DNA of 64,000 nucleotides from Agapanthus africanus (lineage: Eukaryota; Streptophyta; Magnoliopsida; Asparagales; Amaryllidaceae), in the NCBI GenBank assembly GCA_030015575.1, contig JASDDO010000026.1, positions 25,746,079 to 25,810,078 of the forward strand, written 5' to 3'. A program made the position numbers and the translations under genes. Of the stretch, positions 1 through 10,391 are shown one piece after another; the stretch's first letter is position 1; each line of letters starts with the position of its first letter. The notes under the pieces are model-generated. The model ran no database searches, had not been told where the DNA came from, and saw nothing but the letters and a program-made list of their open reading frames with translations.

Positions 1-119
1 CGAAACAGTCCAAATTCATATATTTTAGATTTGGGTTTGGTTTATTTAAGGACCGTTAATCTGGTTTGAGATTAAGATCAACTTAAACATATGAGCATTT
101 GGCGCTCAGTTATTTTAGT

Positions 120-290
120 TTAAGGACATCGCGGTCCATTACCGCCGTGTTTAGGGCAGATATTAGTTTAAGGACATTTCGGTCCAACATTCCATTTTGG
201 GGACGAATATTAGTTTAGGGACATCTCGGTCCATTATCGCCGTTTTTGAGGCGACTGTTAGTTTAGGGACATTTTGGTCCTTTATCATCT
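120..290 (-). repeat. GGAC-N6-GTCC mini-hairpin repeats
   Basis: Several copies of a roughly 27-base unit of the form TTTAAGGACATTTCGGTCC. Each carries GGAC and GTCC arms around a six-base spacer. The same array type occurs in every LTR of this family in the window. Confidence 0.7.
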
Positions 291-2329
291 TGCGCGCACG
301 TGTATTTGTTACGTGACGAAGTGAATAATGGTGATATGGAATGTGCCCAATTTGGGACACGATCTGATTTGAGGCATGCACGTCAATTTGGAAGTGCATC
401 GATGTATGACGAGAGGAGTTGTTGGTTGTCGGGACCTGCTACCTCTCTCAAGACGTTGAGGAATTACAACGGCGTATATCAGAGATGTGTAAAGATGTAC
501 CCTCGAGCCAAATCCCGTATTTGAGGGAAAAGAGGTTGTGGTGGACCTAAGAATTGTTAGTCATATTTGAAACTAAGATTACCTTAGGAGATATGAGATG
601 AATATCATTTTGGATATCATCAATGAGAGATCATTAATCATGTTTGAGATTAAGATCGGCTCAATAATATTTTTAAGGATCATTTTTACTTAAGATCTAT
701 CAAAAGAGCATTTGGGCTCAGCTGCAAGAAACTTCAGAGGCTTAGCCAATTTGGACTTAGTCTGCTTACTCTTTTCTTTTTTATTCAAAAAGTGCTAAGC
801 ACTCATTTGGGCTCTATCTGTTCAGCCCTTTTCTTTTTATGAAAAAGTGCTAAACACTTATTAGACACTCTGACACTCACATGGGTGTCATGTGAAGCAT
901 TTGATTATGGGCGCCGCCCAATAAGCACTGAGCACTCTGCCACTTTGGTTGTTTATGGAGTGTTGGGCACTTTTCTCTTTTCTTTTCTTTTTTGATGGCG
1001 CCCACGTGAGGAGCACGTGAGACGCCAGGGCGCTGCTCAATCAGTGCTAAGCACTCAGCCGTTTTGGCTGTATGTAAAATGCTAAGCACTTTTTATGTGG
1101 CGCCCGCGTGAGGAACACGTAAGGCGCTGCCCAATCAATGCTAAGCATTTAGCCGTTTTGGATGTATGTGAAGTGCAAAGCATTTTTTATGCGGCGCCCG
1201 TGTAAGGAGCACGTGAGGCGCTAGACGCTGTTAAAGAAGGGCGCCCACGTTGGAAGCACGTGAGACCCTAGTTTCTTTTATATGGAGATTTAATCTCTGT
1301 TGATGTTTTCTTTAGAGAACTTAAATCTCTGTTGATAGTATTTTGATCATCAAGATCACCATTTTGAGGATCTGCGATCATGTTTTTTTAAGAACTAAGT
1401 TCTTGATTCGAAGGAACTAAGCTCCTGGAGTATTATGGACTCCATATTCTTTTTCTTTTAAATCTATTCTTCCCTGAATCTTTGATTCTCAAGAACAAGA
1501 TCTTCCCAATGAGAATTAAATTCTCAACTTGTGGGAGACTTGTCTTGTGGATCTCCGGTCCAGAGAAAGAACTAAGTTCTTTTAGAAGGGCTCAACCCTT
1601 AGATATGTTAGGTAAAGAAGATGTTTTGATCTCGATATTTTCTTTACCTAGGGTTTCGAAAATGGAGCTCTTCATCTTTGAGAATTGAATTCTCTGTTCT
1701 TTCTGTTTTCCTCTCTCCGCCTCTCTGTGTTTTGGCTATATGAGACTTGAAGTCTCGGGTCTTTTATATAGTGAAGGCAAATTGTTAATTGGTTTTGAGA
1801 AATCTCTCATTGAGATATTCCAATTGATTTAATTGGTCTCAAAATTGATTTGGGAAATTTTACCCACCATTGGATCTCTGATCCAAGGACTTCTGTTTTT
1901 ACAGAATATGATTTTTGGGCTTTTAACGAGATTGGGGAAATATTTTCCCTATACAAAATGTATTCTGTAAAACGGTGATTTTTAATCACCATTGGATTTT
2001 TATTCCAACGGTTCTCTGTTTTACAGAGAGCGGTTTTTCTTATTTAGAAAAATTAAGGGAATATATTCCATAATAGAATTTTATTCTACAATTGGATTTT
2101 TGATCCAACCAAGAGTATCTTTCTTATTTCAGAAAGATTTGGGAAATGTTTTCTCCCAACAGAATTTAATTTTGTATTTTGATGATTTATCATCTCTGTT
2201 GGATTTTTGATCCAACGACCCTGTTTAACAGAGAGTATTGTAGAATTTTAATTCCACCTGAACGCTAGCGCCCACGTGTTATGCACGTGGACGCTATTTA
2301 AGAATTTAACTCTTATAATGGGTATTTAT

Positions 2330-2535
2330 GTGCTTTGCACATTGGCGCCCGCGTGAGGAGCACGTGCGGCGCCATCTAAGAGTTTAATTCTTATATAATG
2401 AACCCTTCTGTGCTTTGCACATTGGCGCCCGCGTGAGGAGCACGTGCGGCGCCATCTAAGAGTTTAACTCTTATGAACTTTTCTGTGCTTTGCACATTAG
2501 TATCCGCGTGAGGAGCACGTGAGACGCCACCATAG
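2330..2535. repeat. Tandem G-box inverted-repeat modules in LTR
   Basis: Three successive copies of about 80 bases, each with a GCGCCCGCGTG...CACGTGCGGCGCC inverted pair followed by AAGAGTTTAA(C/T)TCTTA. The arms stay complementary where copies differ. They lie in U3 of the element L 3' LTR. Confidence 0.65.
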
Positions 2536-2655
2536 GACTTAATCCTATAAAATTGGCTCTAGCGCTGGTGCCCTCATGGAGAGCACGTGAGACGCTGCCT
2601 CATTGAATTCAACAGAGATTTGCTCTTTTATTAGGTTAAATATATTGGAGAAACA

Positions 2656-2800
2656 AATGCCCCCCACCGTTGCTCTCACATGTCTTATACGTGGGTGCAA
2701 CGGTGTCACTTTTTCCACCGTTCGATCTCCTGTGAAGTTGAACCATCCCTTCATGTCCTATAAATAGGACCTTTGGCCCTTGAGATGACTGTTGTTCCAT
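2656..2800 (+). promoter_or_regulatory. Polypurine tract (minus) and antisense promoter (plus) of element L
   Basis: AATGCCCCCCAC at 2656-2667 reads GTGGGGGGCATT on the minus strand, a polypurine tract abutting the 3' LTR. About 90 bases further on, TATAAATA at 2759-2766 points the other way (plus strand). The whole block, including the imperfect inverted repeat around the C-run (CCGTTGCTCTCAC...GTGGGTGCAACGG), has a close counterpart at 27,424-27,600 in element M, where the plus-strand TATA box leads into the antisense plant-mobile-domain region. The antisense promoter is thus shared by two separate copies. Confidence 0.6.
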
Positions 2801-3300
2801 CATCCTCTTGAGTCTTCTTCTTCCTTGAGAATTTAATTCTTTTTTCAGAGCTTAGATATCTGTTTCCAAAACTTTCTCAGACTCAAACTATGTCAAAATT
2901 TGGTAAGAATTATGACCACGATTTAACTCCTAAAGAAACTCTTAAAAGAAGCTCTTCTTGTTTTGGATTTTTAACCCATTAACAGAGCTTTGCTCTTCTC
3001 TTGGAACGATCTCTTAAAGATCTAAATATCTGGGTAGACCATGGATCTTGGAGATCTTAGGGTTTTACCCTGTTAGTGACTTTGGTCTTTGAAGGTTGTT
3101 TGGAATTTAATTCCATTTCCCAAGCGGATTTCTGGGATTTTATCCCATTATTAAAGAAATATAATTCCGGGTTATTCTATAGAGCTTAACTCTGAGAATT
3201 TATTTTAAGAAATTCTTTTGGGAATTTTATTCCCTTTCTTATTTTCTTTTTTGGGGTTCTTTTTTTGATGATTTAAAATCTGTTGTAGAACACATTTAAA
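2801..3300 (+). other. Leader-like AT-rich stretch behind antisense promoter of element L
   Basis: No coding region is recognisable. The stretch has many palindromes with TTTAA cores (GAGAATTTAATTCTT, GGAATTTAATTCC) and looks like the 5' leader of the antisense unit seen whole in element M at ~27,570-28,340. No plant-mobile-domain coding sequence follows here. Confidence 0.45.
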
Positions 3301-3319
3301 AAAAAAAGTAAAGTACGGC

Positions 3320-4890
3320 CGCTGGGTTCTGATGATTTGGCCAGCGGCTTCACTAGCTTGATGAGCTCGTATTTGTTGAGCAATATAATCATCAAGAGTA
3401 GCCTTGAAGATCGTTTCTTCCTTGGCCACGGATAAGGCCGGAAGAGGGTTTGATATTTCCCCTCTGTCATTATCAATGATTATCGGTGGATTTTCAGCTG
3501 AGGGTTCTAGCTGGATCATCATTCCAACCATATCCTAGAACAAGAGAGATATCTGCTTTATGTTAGCAGCCTGCTCAGCAGTTTCCTTGTCTTTCCTTTC
3601 AAACGCCCTTCGCAGGAACTTTGTATCGGTCTCCTGCTCCTGCCGCTGTTCGGCTGTTGTGCCTGGGCTTTCTTTCTGCCCGGTAAGCGCTGCCATTTTG
3701 GTCAGCATTTCCTGGAGCTTTTGTTGTTGCTCCTGAGATTTTGTCAGCAACCGAGTTTGCGGTCGGTGACTTATGGAAGCACGGCTTTCTTCCTTTCTGG
3801 AATCCATGTAAACCGTATGCACGATCGTGCCCCCAGACTTGGGACGTTTGGGTCCATCACCTTTTGGATTTGCCGCCGCCGGCGGGATTTTCTCTGGCCT
3901 CATCCTTTTGTGGGAGGTCGAAGTTGAATGAGCCGTTGTAACAAGCACCTGTGTAGAAGAAGCCCCTCACTGTATGACGGAGGGATGGTCTTTCTCTTGC
4001 TGAACTTTGATTTATTCGGCCGAGGAGAATAATCTTTATTGATCACAGTGTCCTGGACTTTTCGCTAGACCCTGCGAATTTGCAAGGAGAGCCGTTGATG
4101 GGGGCGCTCCGTCTTTACCTGCATTGTGGCTTCTACAGGTGGGGCGATTTCTTTAGCACTGCCGTTGGAGAGTTCTTGCGTACCTTCCTGAGTAGATCAA
4201 AACTGTTCCCAGTTGGAACAGAAGCATCAACTTCCATCATTAGAGCTGATGGGGTGAGTCCAGAGGGGAAGTTGCCCCTAGATTTTCTCACTCGGCGCCA
4301 GTAACGACGTCGAGCGTGTCTTGCAGACAGCACCGCCTCAGTTTTGGAAGCGGCTTTTTCATGCTCCCGGCTTTGCTGAAGGGCCGTTGTTGGTACCAGC
4401 CTGTTGAAGACTGATGTCCTTGGCAGAGTTTGAGGAGAATCGACCAATCTTTCGAAGACCGACTTTCTGGTAGGGGAAGCACCTTTAACGACTTCACCCG
4501 CAGGAGGAGTTGGGAGAGCTATCCGTTTTGGGGCAGCCCCTTCAGATATCACGAGCCTTTTTATGGGCCCGTTTTAGTTCTTGCTCAGTTTGTTGAAGAC
4601 TGAAACGTCTTGGCTTCGGCTCAGACTGTCGAAGACTGAGACATCGGATTTGGATGACCCGTTGAGAAGGGCCGTTGTGGTTGCCAGTCGATCGAAGACC
4701 GACCTCTTGGGAGCTTCTTCCTGTGGCGCTGAGGCACCGACACCCACTGGTGGGAACATGGTCCCAAAAAACAATCCTGTAGTGGCTTGCGTAATTTGCC
4801 CCACCAGCATTGAAAAGATAGAGGCTGCATTGGGCCCGTAAGTCACTCCTCCAGTTGGGGTGGAGCGGGAGTTGCTGTTGTAAGTTGTGC
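3320..4890 (-). pseudogene. Gag remnant of element L
   Basis: Read on the minus strand, this matches the N-terminal half of the Gag regions of elements P and M: the GG(V/I)(T/A)YGP block followed by QATTGLFFGT, several SVFxRL motifs (SVFDRL, SVFNKL, SVFERL, SVFNRL), the Arg-rich ARHARRRYWRRVRK block, the GLTPSA..EV(D/N)A.VPTGNSF block, and further downstream the TVYM-like and QQIRAHQASEAAGQ blocks. It would have packaged element RNA. It is broken in several places and stops before the Gag core domain, so it makes no full Gag. Function is inferred from family similarity only. Confidence 0.7.
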
Positions 4891-4900
4891 AGTTGGAAGT

Positions 4901-4958
4901 TGTTCACCACCGAAAGACGCGACCGGGACGTTAGGACGTTTGGCCTGAATTTTGGGGG
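4901..4958 (-). repeat. Outer edge of element L 5' LTR
   Basis: TGTTCACCACCGAAAGACGC matches the LTR edge TGTTCCCCTCCGAATGGCGG of element M in the same orientation. The LTR breaks off at 4958 where a plus-strand LTR begins, and continues at 8183. Confidence 0.65.
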
Positions 4959-5099
4959 TGTTTCCTGATTTAAAATCAGGAAAGTTACGGAAGAGGCATC
5001 ATGTGCTACCACGTGACTAGCAGTCACGTGTTGGCACGTGACAATTAGAAGCAGCGGAAAAGGCATATTCAGCTCCTTGATTAAATCAAAGAAAAGGCT

Positions 5100-5285
5100 C
5101 CAGAAAAGGGTCACGTGCTCACACGTGACCAGGGGTCACGTGTTGACACGTGATGGTCGAACAGCGGCTAGAAGATAGAGCGCAGAAGGGAGAAGAAAGT
5201 TCACTCCAGGGGGTCACGTGCCCACACGTGACCAGGGGGTCACGTGCCCACACGTGACCAGGGGTCACGTGGCCACACGTGACCG
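5100..5285. repeat. Paired G-box palindromes (solo LTR, U3)
   Basis: Consecutive inverted pairs of the form GGTCACGTG-N4-CACGTGACC. Each holds two CACGTG cores separated by a four-base spacer that varies between copies. CACGTG is the classical plant G-box bound by bZIP and bHLH factors, so a role in U3 control is plausible but not shown. Confidence 0.7.
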
Positions 5286-5597
5286 GCTTTCAAAGCCTAT
5301 TTATTTAACAGAATTAAATTCTGAACAGCATTCAAATCTTTCCAATGGGGAATGATTATTTGAAACCGATTGGATTAAAGATTTAAAGGTGATTAAATAT
5401 CACCTATCTATGGAAAAATCTTGAACTTGGAAAGATTTCCCCTTAAAATCTAACCGAAACAACAAAAGAATATCTTTGGATTTAAAATCCAATGGTGAAT
5501 AAAATTCACCTAATAATCCAAAGGTCCAAATGAATGATGAATACAAATCAGATCCCTCAATGAATGATTCATCGAAACTAATTGATTCTGCTCCTTC

Positions 5598-5612
5598 TCC
5601 TATAAATAGGAG
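5598..5612 (+). promoter_or_regulatory. TATA box of solo LTR
   Basis: TATAAATA sits inside the palindrome CTCCTATAAATAGGAG. It is followed by a purine-rich GAGAGAGA leader and AAACCCTA, typical of plant start regions. The same box is present, inverted, in both element M LTRs, so it marks the U3/R boundary region of this family. Confidence 0.65.
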
Positions 5613-6469
5613 CCAAGGGAAAGAGAGAGAGATACAGAGATCCATATACAGAGAGATAGGAAAAAGAAAGAGAGAGAGCCTTGAGACTTTGGAAGAATTT
5701 GATCTTCTGCAAAAGAAAACCCTAAGTAAGAAAGGGAATGCTTTTAAAGAAAAAAAAGAGAATTTAATTCTCGAAAGAGTTTAACTCTTATATTAAAAAG
5801 AAGAACTTAGTTCTCTCTTTAGCGGAGGATCTGCAAAGTGCACATCTCCCCTTGAATTGAAAATTTAATTCTCATTGGGTTGAGATCCTGCCATGCAGAT
5901 CCAAAGCATAGGGAGGGAATGGAAGTTCGAGAATTTAATTCTCGTAGGAATTTAATTCCTTTAAAATAAAATTGGGGTTTAACCCTATGTCACAGGAATT
6001 TAATTCCTTCAAGTGAACAGAACCAGGGTTTAACCCTAGTTAAGAACTCAAATCTGTTAAAATAACAGGAACCTAATTCCTCACATGTATGGGAATTCAA
6101 TTCTCACAGAAGACAAGTTAGAGTTCAACTCTATCTAAGAATATGATCCTTCAGAAGAAAACAGGAAGTTTATTGCTAGGGTTTAACCCCATGAAGAATT
6201 TAATTCTAAAAAAAAGATAAACGCATTCTCAAACAGGCAAAGAAACAGGGTCACGTGCTACCACGTGACCCCTGAAAAGGTCCACAGAGAAGGGTTTTGA
6301 GACAACTCCTCACGTGCCCCACGTGACCCCTAGCAGAAGCTCTAACAGACGAACACTTAAATGCCCATCATGTGACAGCACGTGACGCTCCAAAATACTC
6401 AATACTCTCGGCAGAACAAATAAAGAGAGGGCGCTCTCACGTGCTACCATGTGACCCCTCTTGCCTTAG

Positions 6470-6965
6470 TATTTAACACTAAATCGAAACCTCTGTATCC
6501 AGTGTTTAACACTGATTTGCTTTAGTGTTTAACACTAATTTAAAAAAAACTCTCTTTACAGTGTTTAACACTAAATTAAATTTCGGTTACCATTAATTTA
6601 GAATCTCTCTTTCCAGTGTTTAACACTGAGTTGCTTTAGTGTTTAAACACTAACTTGAAACCTCTCTGGCCAGTGTTTAACCTTGTGCAAGCAGCCTAGC
6701 TAGATGAAAGTGATCCCGGGTTTGAACTAAGACTGTGCCATCACCTTAATAGAAGTAACTAGCCAAGCTCTGACGACTAGGCTGGTTGGTACATCTCCAG
6801 TGCTTGCTGTACAGCACAAGATGACCTGCTTTAGTGTTTAACACTAATTTGAAAGCCCTGTTGCTAGTATATGACACTGATTATCTTTTGGCGTTTAACA
6901 TCAGTTTGTCAATCTCATTCCCAGTGTTCAACACTGTTGGTCTCTAGTGTTTAACACTAGCTTTA
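6470..6965. repeat. AGTGTTTAACACT palindrome cluster (solo LTR)
   Basis: About ten copies of AGTGTTTAACACT or close variants (AGTGTTTAACACTG, AGTGTTCAACACT) spaced 25-40 bases apart. Both element M LTRs carry the same cluster at 25,440-25,745 and 47,155-47,460. Confidence 0.7.
6682..6820. mobile_element. Small 139-bp insert in palindrome cluster
   Basis: This stretch breaks the regular run of AGTGTTTAACACT palindromes and has no counterpart in the other LTRs. It begins CTTGTGC and ends GCACAAG, a 7-base terminal inverted repeat, and contains GGGTTTGAACTA, loosely like a tRNA-type B box. It could be a MITE, a SINE piece or filler DNA. A target duplication is not clear. Confidence 0.35.
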
Positions 6966-7167
6966 GCCCAATTGGCTAAGTTTCCAGAGGCAAAGCCTCT
7001 CCTTCAATGGACCAACAGAGGGCCCATATCCTAAGCATGATTGGACTTAGCCCAAGCTGGCCATAAGTCCTCAATTCAGACTTAACTGAGCCAATGGGCT
7101 CATAATATGATTAATTAGTCTTGGTTTTAAATTGGGCCAAAGACTATTTAATCTATCTCGGTTTAAG

Positions 7168-7245
7168 GGTACATCTCTTCACTCCTTTGATACTTGGCGT
7201 TGTAATTCCTCAACGTCTTCAAAGAGGTGACGGGTCCTGATGACC
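7168..7245 (+). repeat. Hairpin module A (CTTTGA/TCAAAG, CGTTG/CAACG)
   Basis: Example of the conserved hairpin module: outer stem CTTTGA/TCAAAG, inner stem CGTTG/CAACG around loop TAATTCCT, then AGGTGACGGGTCC. Other copies in the window change both sides of the stems together. Confidence 0.7.
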
Positions 7246-7254
7246 ACACATTGA

Positions 7255-7630
7255 TACGGACTGTGGGGTCCTTAAACTCATGGACTATGAGGTCCTTAAC
7301 CTTGACCGGGATGTCTTAAAACTAACGACGGACTGTGGGGTCCTTAAACTCATGGACTATGAGGTCCTTAACCTTGACCGGGATGTCTTAAAACTAACAT
7401 TGGATTGTGGAGTCCTTAAATCCACGGACTACGACGTCCTTAACCTTGACCGAGATGTCTTAAAACTAATATCGGACTGTGGAGTCCTTAAATCTACGGA
7501 CTACGACGTCCTTAACCTTGACCGCAACGTCTTAAAACTAACATTGGACCGCAATGTCCTTAAACTATCTATGGACCGTAATGTCCTTAAACTACCTATT
7601 GACCGCAATGTCACTAAACTAAACAACAGG
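7255..7630 (+). repeat. GGAC-N6-GTCC tandem array (solo LTR)
   Basis: Tandem units of about 27 bases paired into 54-base higher units, each GGAC or GGAT, six bases, then GTCC followed by TTAAACT or TTAACCT. The unit length is a multiple of three, so a 120-codon frame stays open across the array (repetitive LNLDRDVLKL). I regard that frame as a by-product of the repeat, not a gene. Confidence 0.75.
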
Positions 7631-7673
7631 GCCTCCCCTTAAACTGCTCTCTTGTTGGATCTAAAACGATCCC

Positions 7674-7767
7674 GTTAAGTTGATCTTAGTCTAAATTTAG
7701 ATTAACGTATCCTTAACAAACGTTTAAGTTGATCTTAGTCTTAAATGAGGCTAACGTATCCTTAAAC
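7674..7767 (+). repeat. Hairpin module B, two copies
   Basis: Two tandem copies with arms GTTAAG...CTTAAC and GTTTAAG...CTTAAAC enclosing TTAGTC and its near-complement. The stretch TCTAAATTTAGA in the first copy is itself a perfect palindrome. Confidence 0.65.
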
Positions 7768-8182
7768 CCAACCCTCAAACCCAAATCTAAGATAATACGG
7801 ATTTGGACTAGTCCACACCCTACGGGCGACGACATAACTCAGTCTCCGTATACAATCCACGGGCAACCAAACACAAAATAAACACACACGACGCGAAGTG
7901 AAATTTCTGGAGAAGGAGAAAGTGGTTACCGCAATGCGGTAGCGTAATTAACTCTTGGGGCTTGCGCCTGCAGGGAAGAGCATCCCCACAATCAAAAACC
8001 CCTCAAGCGAGGGGGAATCTGACGAAGTCTGCTACATCGGACGCATCCGTTTAAACCTTCGATACATGGTGCCATAAATCAACTTGGCATCTTCGGAGAG
8101 GTAGACGGATAGCACCAATTAGCATCTGCCCCGAATCTCAGGCAAGACGTCCCTGCGTCGCGCCGTCTTTCGGAGGGGAACA

Positions 8183-10003
8183 TGGGGCAGATGCTCTTTG
8201 GATTTATCCGTCCACCTCTCCGAAATTGCCAAGTTGATTTATGACACCGTATATCGGAGGTTTGGACGGATGCAGCCGTTGTAGCAGACTTCGTCAGATT
8301 CTCCCTCGTTTGCGAGGTTTTTTTTTTATTGTGGGGACTCTCTTCCCTGCAAGCGCAAGCTCTTGCAGTTAATTACGTTACCGCATCGCGATAACCACTT
8401 TCTCCTGCTCCGAAAGTTCACTTCGTGTCGTGTGTGTTTTTTTATTTGTTTAGGTTGCCCGTGGATTATATACGAAGTCTAATTTATGTTGTCGCCCGTC
8501 GGGCGTGGATTAGTCCAAATCCGTATTTCTTAGATTTGGGGTTTTGGTTGATTTAAGGATCGTTGATCTGTTTTGAGATCAAGATCAACTTAAATGTATA
8601 CGAGCAGTTGGGGGCTCGGTTGGTTTTTTGTTAAGGATACATTAGTCCAATTTGAGACTAAGATCTACATAACAGGGTGTTAGGATCATTTTTTTGTTTC
8701 AGATCCATCAAGAGAGCATTTGGGCTCTGTTGTTTTAGTTTAATGACATTTCGGTCCGTTATTGCCATTTTGGAGGCGAAGTTTTAGTTTGAGGACATCT
8801 CGGTCTGTTGATCACCATTTTTTAGGTGAGCTTTTAGTTTAAGGACGTTATGGTACGTTGTCGCCATTTTGGAGGCAACGTTTAGTTTAAGGACATTTCG
8901 GTCCGTTTTAGTTTAAGGACATTTCGGTCTATTGATCATCATGCGTGCACGTGTATTTGTTACATCACGGGATGAGCAACGATGATATGGAATGCATCCA
9001 GTTTGGGGGTGTGGTTTGATTTGGGGTGTTCACGTCAATTTGGGAAGTGCACCAAAAAGCAGTTGGTTATCGGAACCCGCCACCTCTCTGAAGACGTTGA
9101 GGAATTACAACGACATGTATCAGAGGTGTAAAGAGATGTACCCTTGAACCAATTTCTGTATTTAAGGGAAAAAGAAATCAGTGGTAAACCCAGAAATCAT
9201 TAGTCGTATTTTGAGACTGAGACTTCCTCAGGGAAATGTAGGACGAATATCATTTTGGGATATCATCAGTTAGAAGATCGATAGCCGTATTTGGGACTAA
9301 GATCAGTTTAGGAAGTAGTGAACCCATGAGCTCGGTTGATCTAAGTTAGGGACTTAGCCAACTTGGGCTTAGTCCACTTAGTTTTCTTTTTATTTGAAAA
9401 AGAGTGCTAAGCACTTGTTTGGGCTCAGTCCCCTTTTTTGTGCAAAAAGTGCTGAGCACTTATGTAAGTTCTGATGCTCACATATAATCATGTGGGGTTT
9501 TCAGTCATGAGAATTGCCCAATAAGTGTTAAACACTTTACCCCTTTTTGTCTTTATATGGAGTGCTAAGCACTCTTTTTATGGCGCCCATGTGCGAAGCA
9601 TGGGAGGAGATAGGCGTTGTCTAGTGAGTGCCAAGCACTTTTATGTTCTTTGGTGCCTATGTATGGGACACGTAAGCGCTGGGCGCCGCTCACTGAGTGC
9701 TAAGCACTCCTTTATTTTGTAGCGTCTGCGTGAGAAGCACGTGGGGCGCTGGGCGCTGAGCGCCAGTCATTGAGTGCTAAACACTCCTTTATTTTGTAGC
9801 ACCCATGTGAAAGGCATGTGAGATGCTGGGCGCTGAGCGCTGCTCACTGAGTGATAAGCACTCCTTATCGAGTGGCGTCCACGTGAGGGGCACGTGAGGC
9901 GCTGGGCGGTGATTTTTCCTTGTATATTTTGTTCTGAGGAGTTCAATTTCCTGGTTCTTTTCTGAATTTTTGATCTCCAAGAGCAAGTTCTTCCCGATGA
10001 GAG
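8183..10003 (-). repeat. Main part of element L 5' LTR (U5 and R side)
   Basis: Continues the LTR broken at 4958. It starts TGGGGCAGATGC, matching CGGGGCAGATGC about 45 bases inside the element M LTR, then runs through the U5 hairpin, the block around AGTCCAAATCCG, the GGTCC repeats (8720-8930), a module A hairpin (9077-9150) and G-box modules with GCGCC arms (9590-9910). Similarity to the LTR at 1-2655 fades near TTCCCGATGAGAGG at ~10,003. Confidence 0.65.
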
Positions 10004-10391
10004 GTTATTGGGTTTGGGCCATAGGAAAAGATAAGGAAAAGTGTTTGGTTAGAGATTAAAAATATTAGGGTATAGGAAGATAGTTAATAGGAAAAAAATA
10101 GGATATGAAAAAAATAATAGAAATTGAATTGGGGGAAAATATTATTAAAATATGGATAATATGTATATATGGAAACCGGTTATTACACTTAAGGAGATAG
10201 AAAAACCACCAATATATTCATCCAACAATATAAAGGTCATCGAACTAAATCCCAAGGAAATACCTCTCGAGAAACCAATTGAAGGAACAAGTCTCTACTC
10301 ATCTACCGTGAAGAATGCGCCTCGTTTAAACCATTAATTAAGAGGATCGCAAATTTTGGTTTCGAGGAGACCAATGGCACTGTTGGGGTCA
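10004..10391. other. Unidentified AT-rich segment
   Basis: A/T-rich, unlike the flanking LTRs and lacking their palindromes. A short plus-strand frame (10,152-10,337, 61 codons, with KPIEGTSLYSSTVKNAPRL) is present, and the next bases read in the same register as further plausible protein. I do not recognise the family. It may be a scrap of another repeat or of a host gene. Confidence 0.3.

Larger units (their letters stand above)
1..2655 (-). repeat. 3' LTR of element L (partial)
   Basis: The text matches the LTRs of element M in the same orientation, including the block around TTAGATTTGGGTTTGG near base 30 and the GGTCC/GGACC tandem repeats at 120-290. It ends in GAGAAACA at 2655, directly next to a polypurine tract (C-run on this strand), as expected for the U3 edge of a minus-strand 3' LTR. 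It is full of TTTAA-core palindromes and paired G-box modules. The left end lies outside the window. Confidence 0.75.
4959..8182 (+). mobile_element. Solo LTR of the Tat family, nested in element L's LTR
   Basis: A complete 3.2-kb LTR begins TGTTTCCTGATTT (with the terminal palindrome CCTGATTTAAAATCAGG) and ends CGGAGGGGAACA, the same ends as the element M LTRs read on their own strand. No internal sequence, primer binding site or partner LTR is attached, so it is best read as a solo LTR left by LTR-LTR recombination. Flanks are GGGGG on the left and TGGGG on the right, an imperfect 5-bp target duplication. It interrupts the 5' LTR of element L in opposite orientation, which makes the U5 ends at 8182/8183 nearly palindromic. 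It contains G-box pairs (5100-5285), TATA box, TTTAA palindromes, a GGAC array and hairpin modules. Confidence 0.75.
1..10003 (-). mobile_element. Element L: reduced Tat-lineage Ty3/gypsy remnant
   Basis: A minus-strand LTR retrotransposon remnant cut by the left window edge. Visible parts, left to right on the plus strand: 3' LTR (1-2655), polypurine tract and 3' terminal internal sequence (2656-~3300), a Gag remnant (~3320-4890), and a 5' LTR starting TGTTCACC at 4901 and resuming at 8183 after a solo LTR. The Gag part shares the SVFxRL repeats and the Arg-rich ARHARRRYWRRVRK block with elements P and M, which fixes the family. Protease, RT, RNase H and integrase are not present, and no primer binding site was recognised. 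It is clearly broken, with many lesions, and older than element M. The right limit at ~10,003 is where LTR similarity stops and is approximate. Confidence 0.75.

Noticed and set aside
7280-7642. 120-codon frame with LNLDRDVLKL repeats
   Set aside because: Arises from the GGAC-N6-GTCC array in the solo LTR. Fragments of it recur wherever the array does, on either strand.
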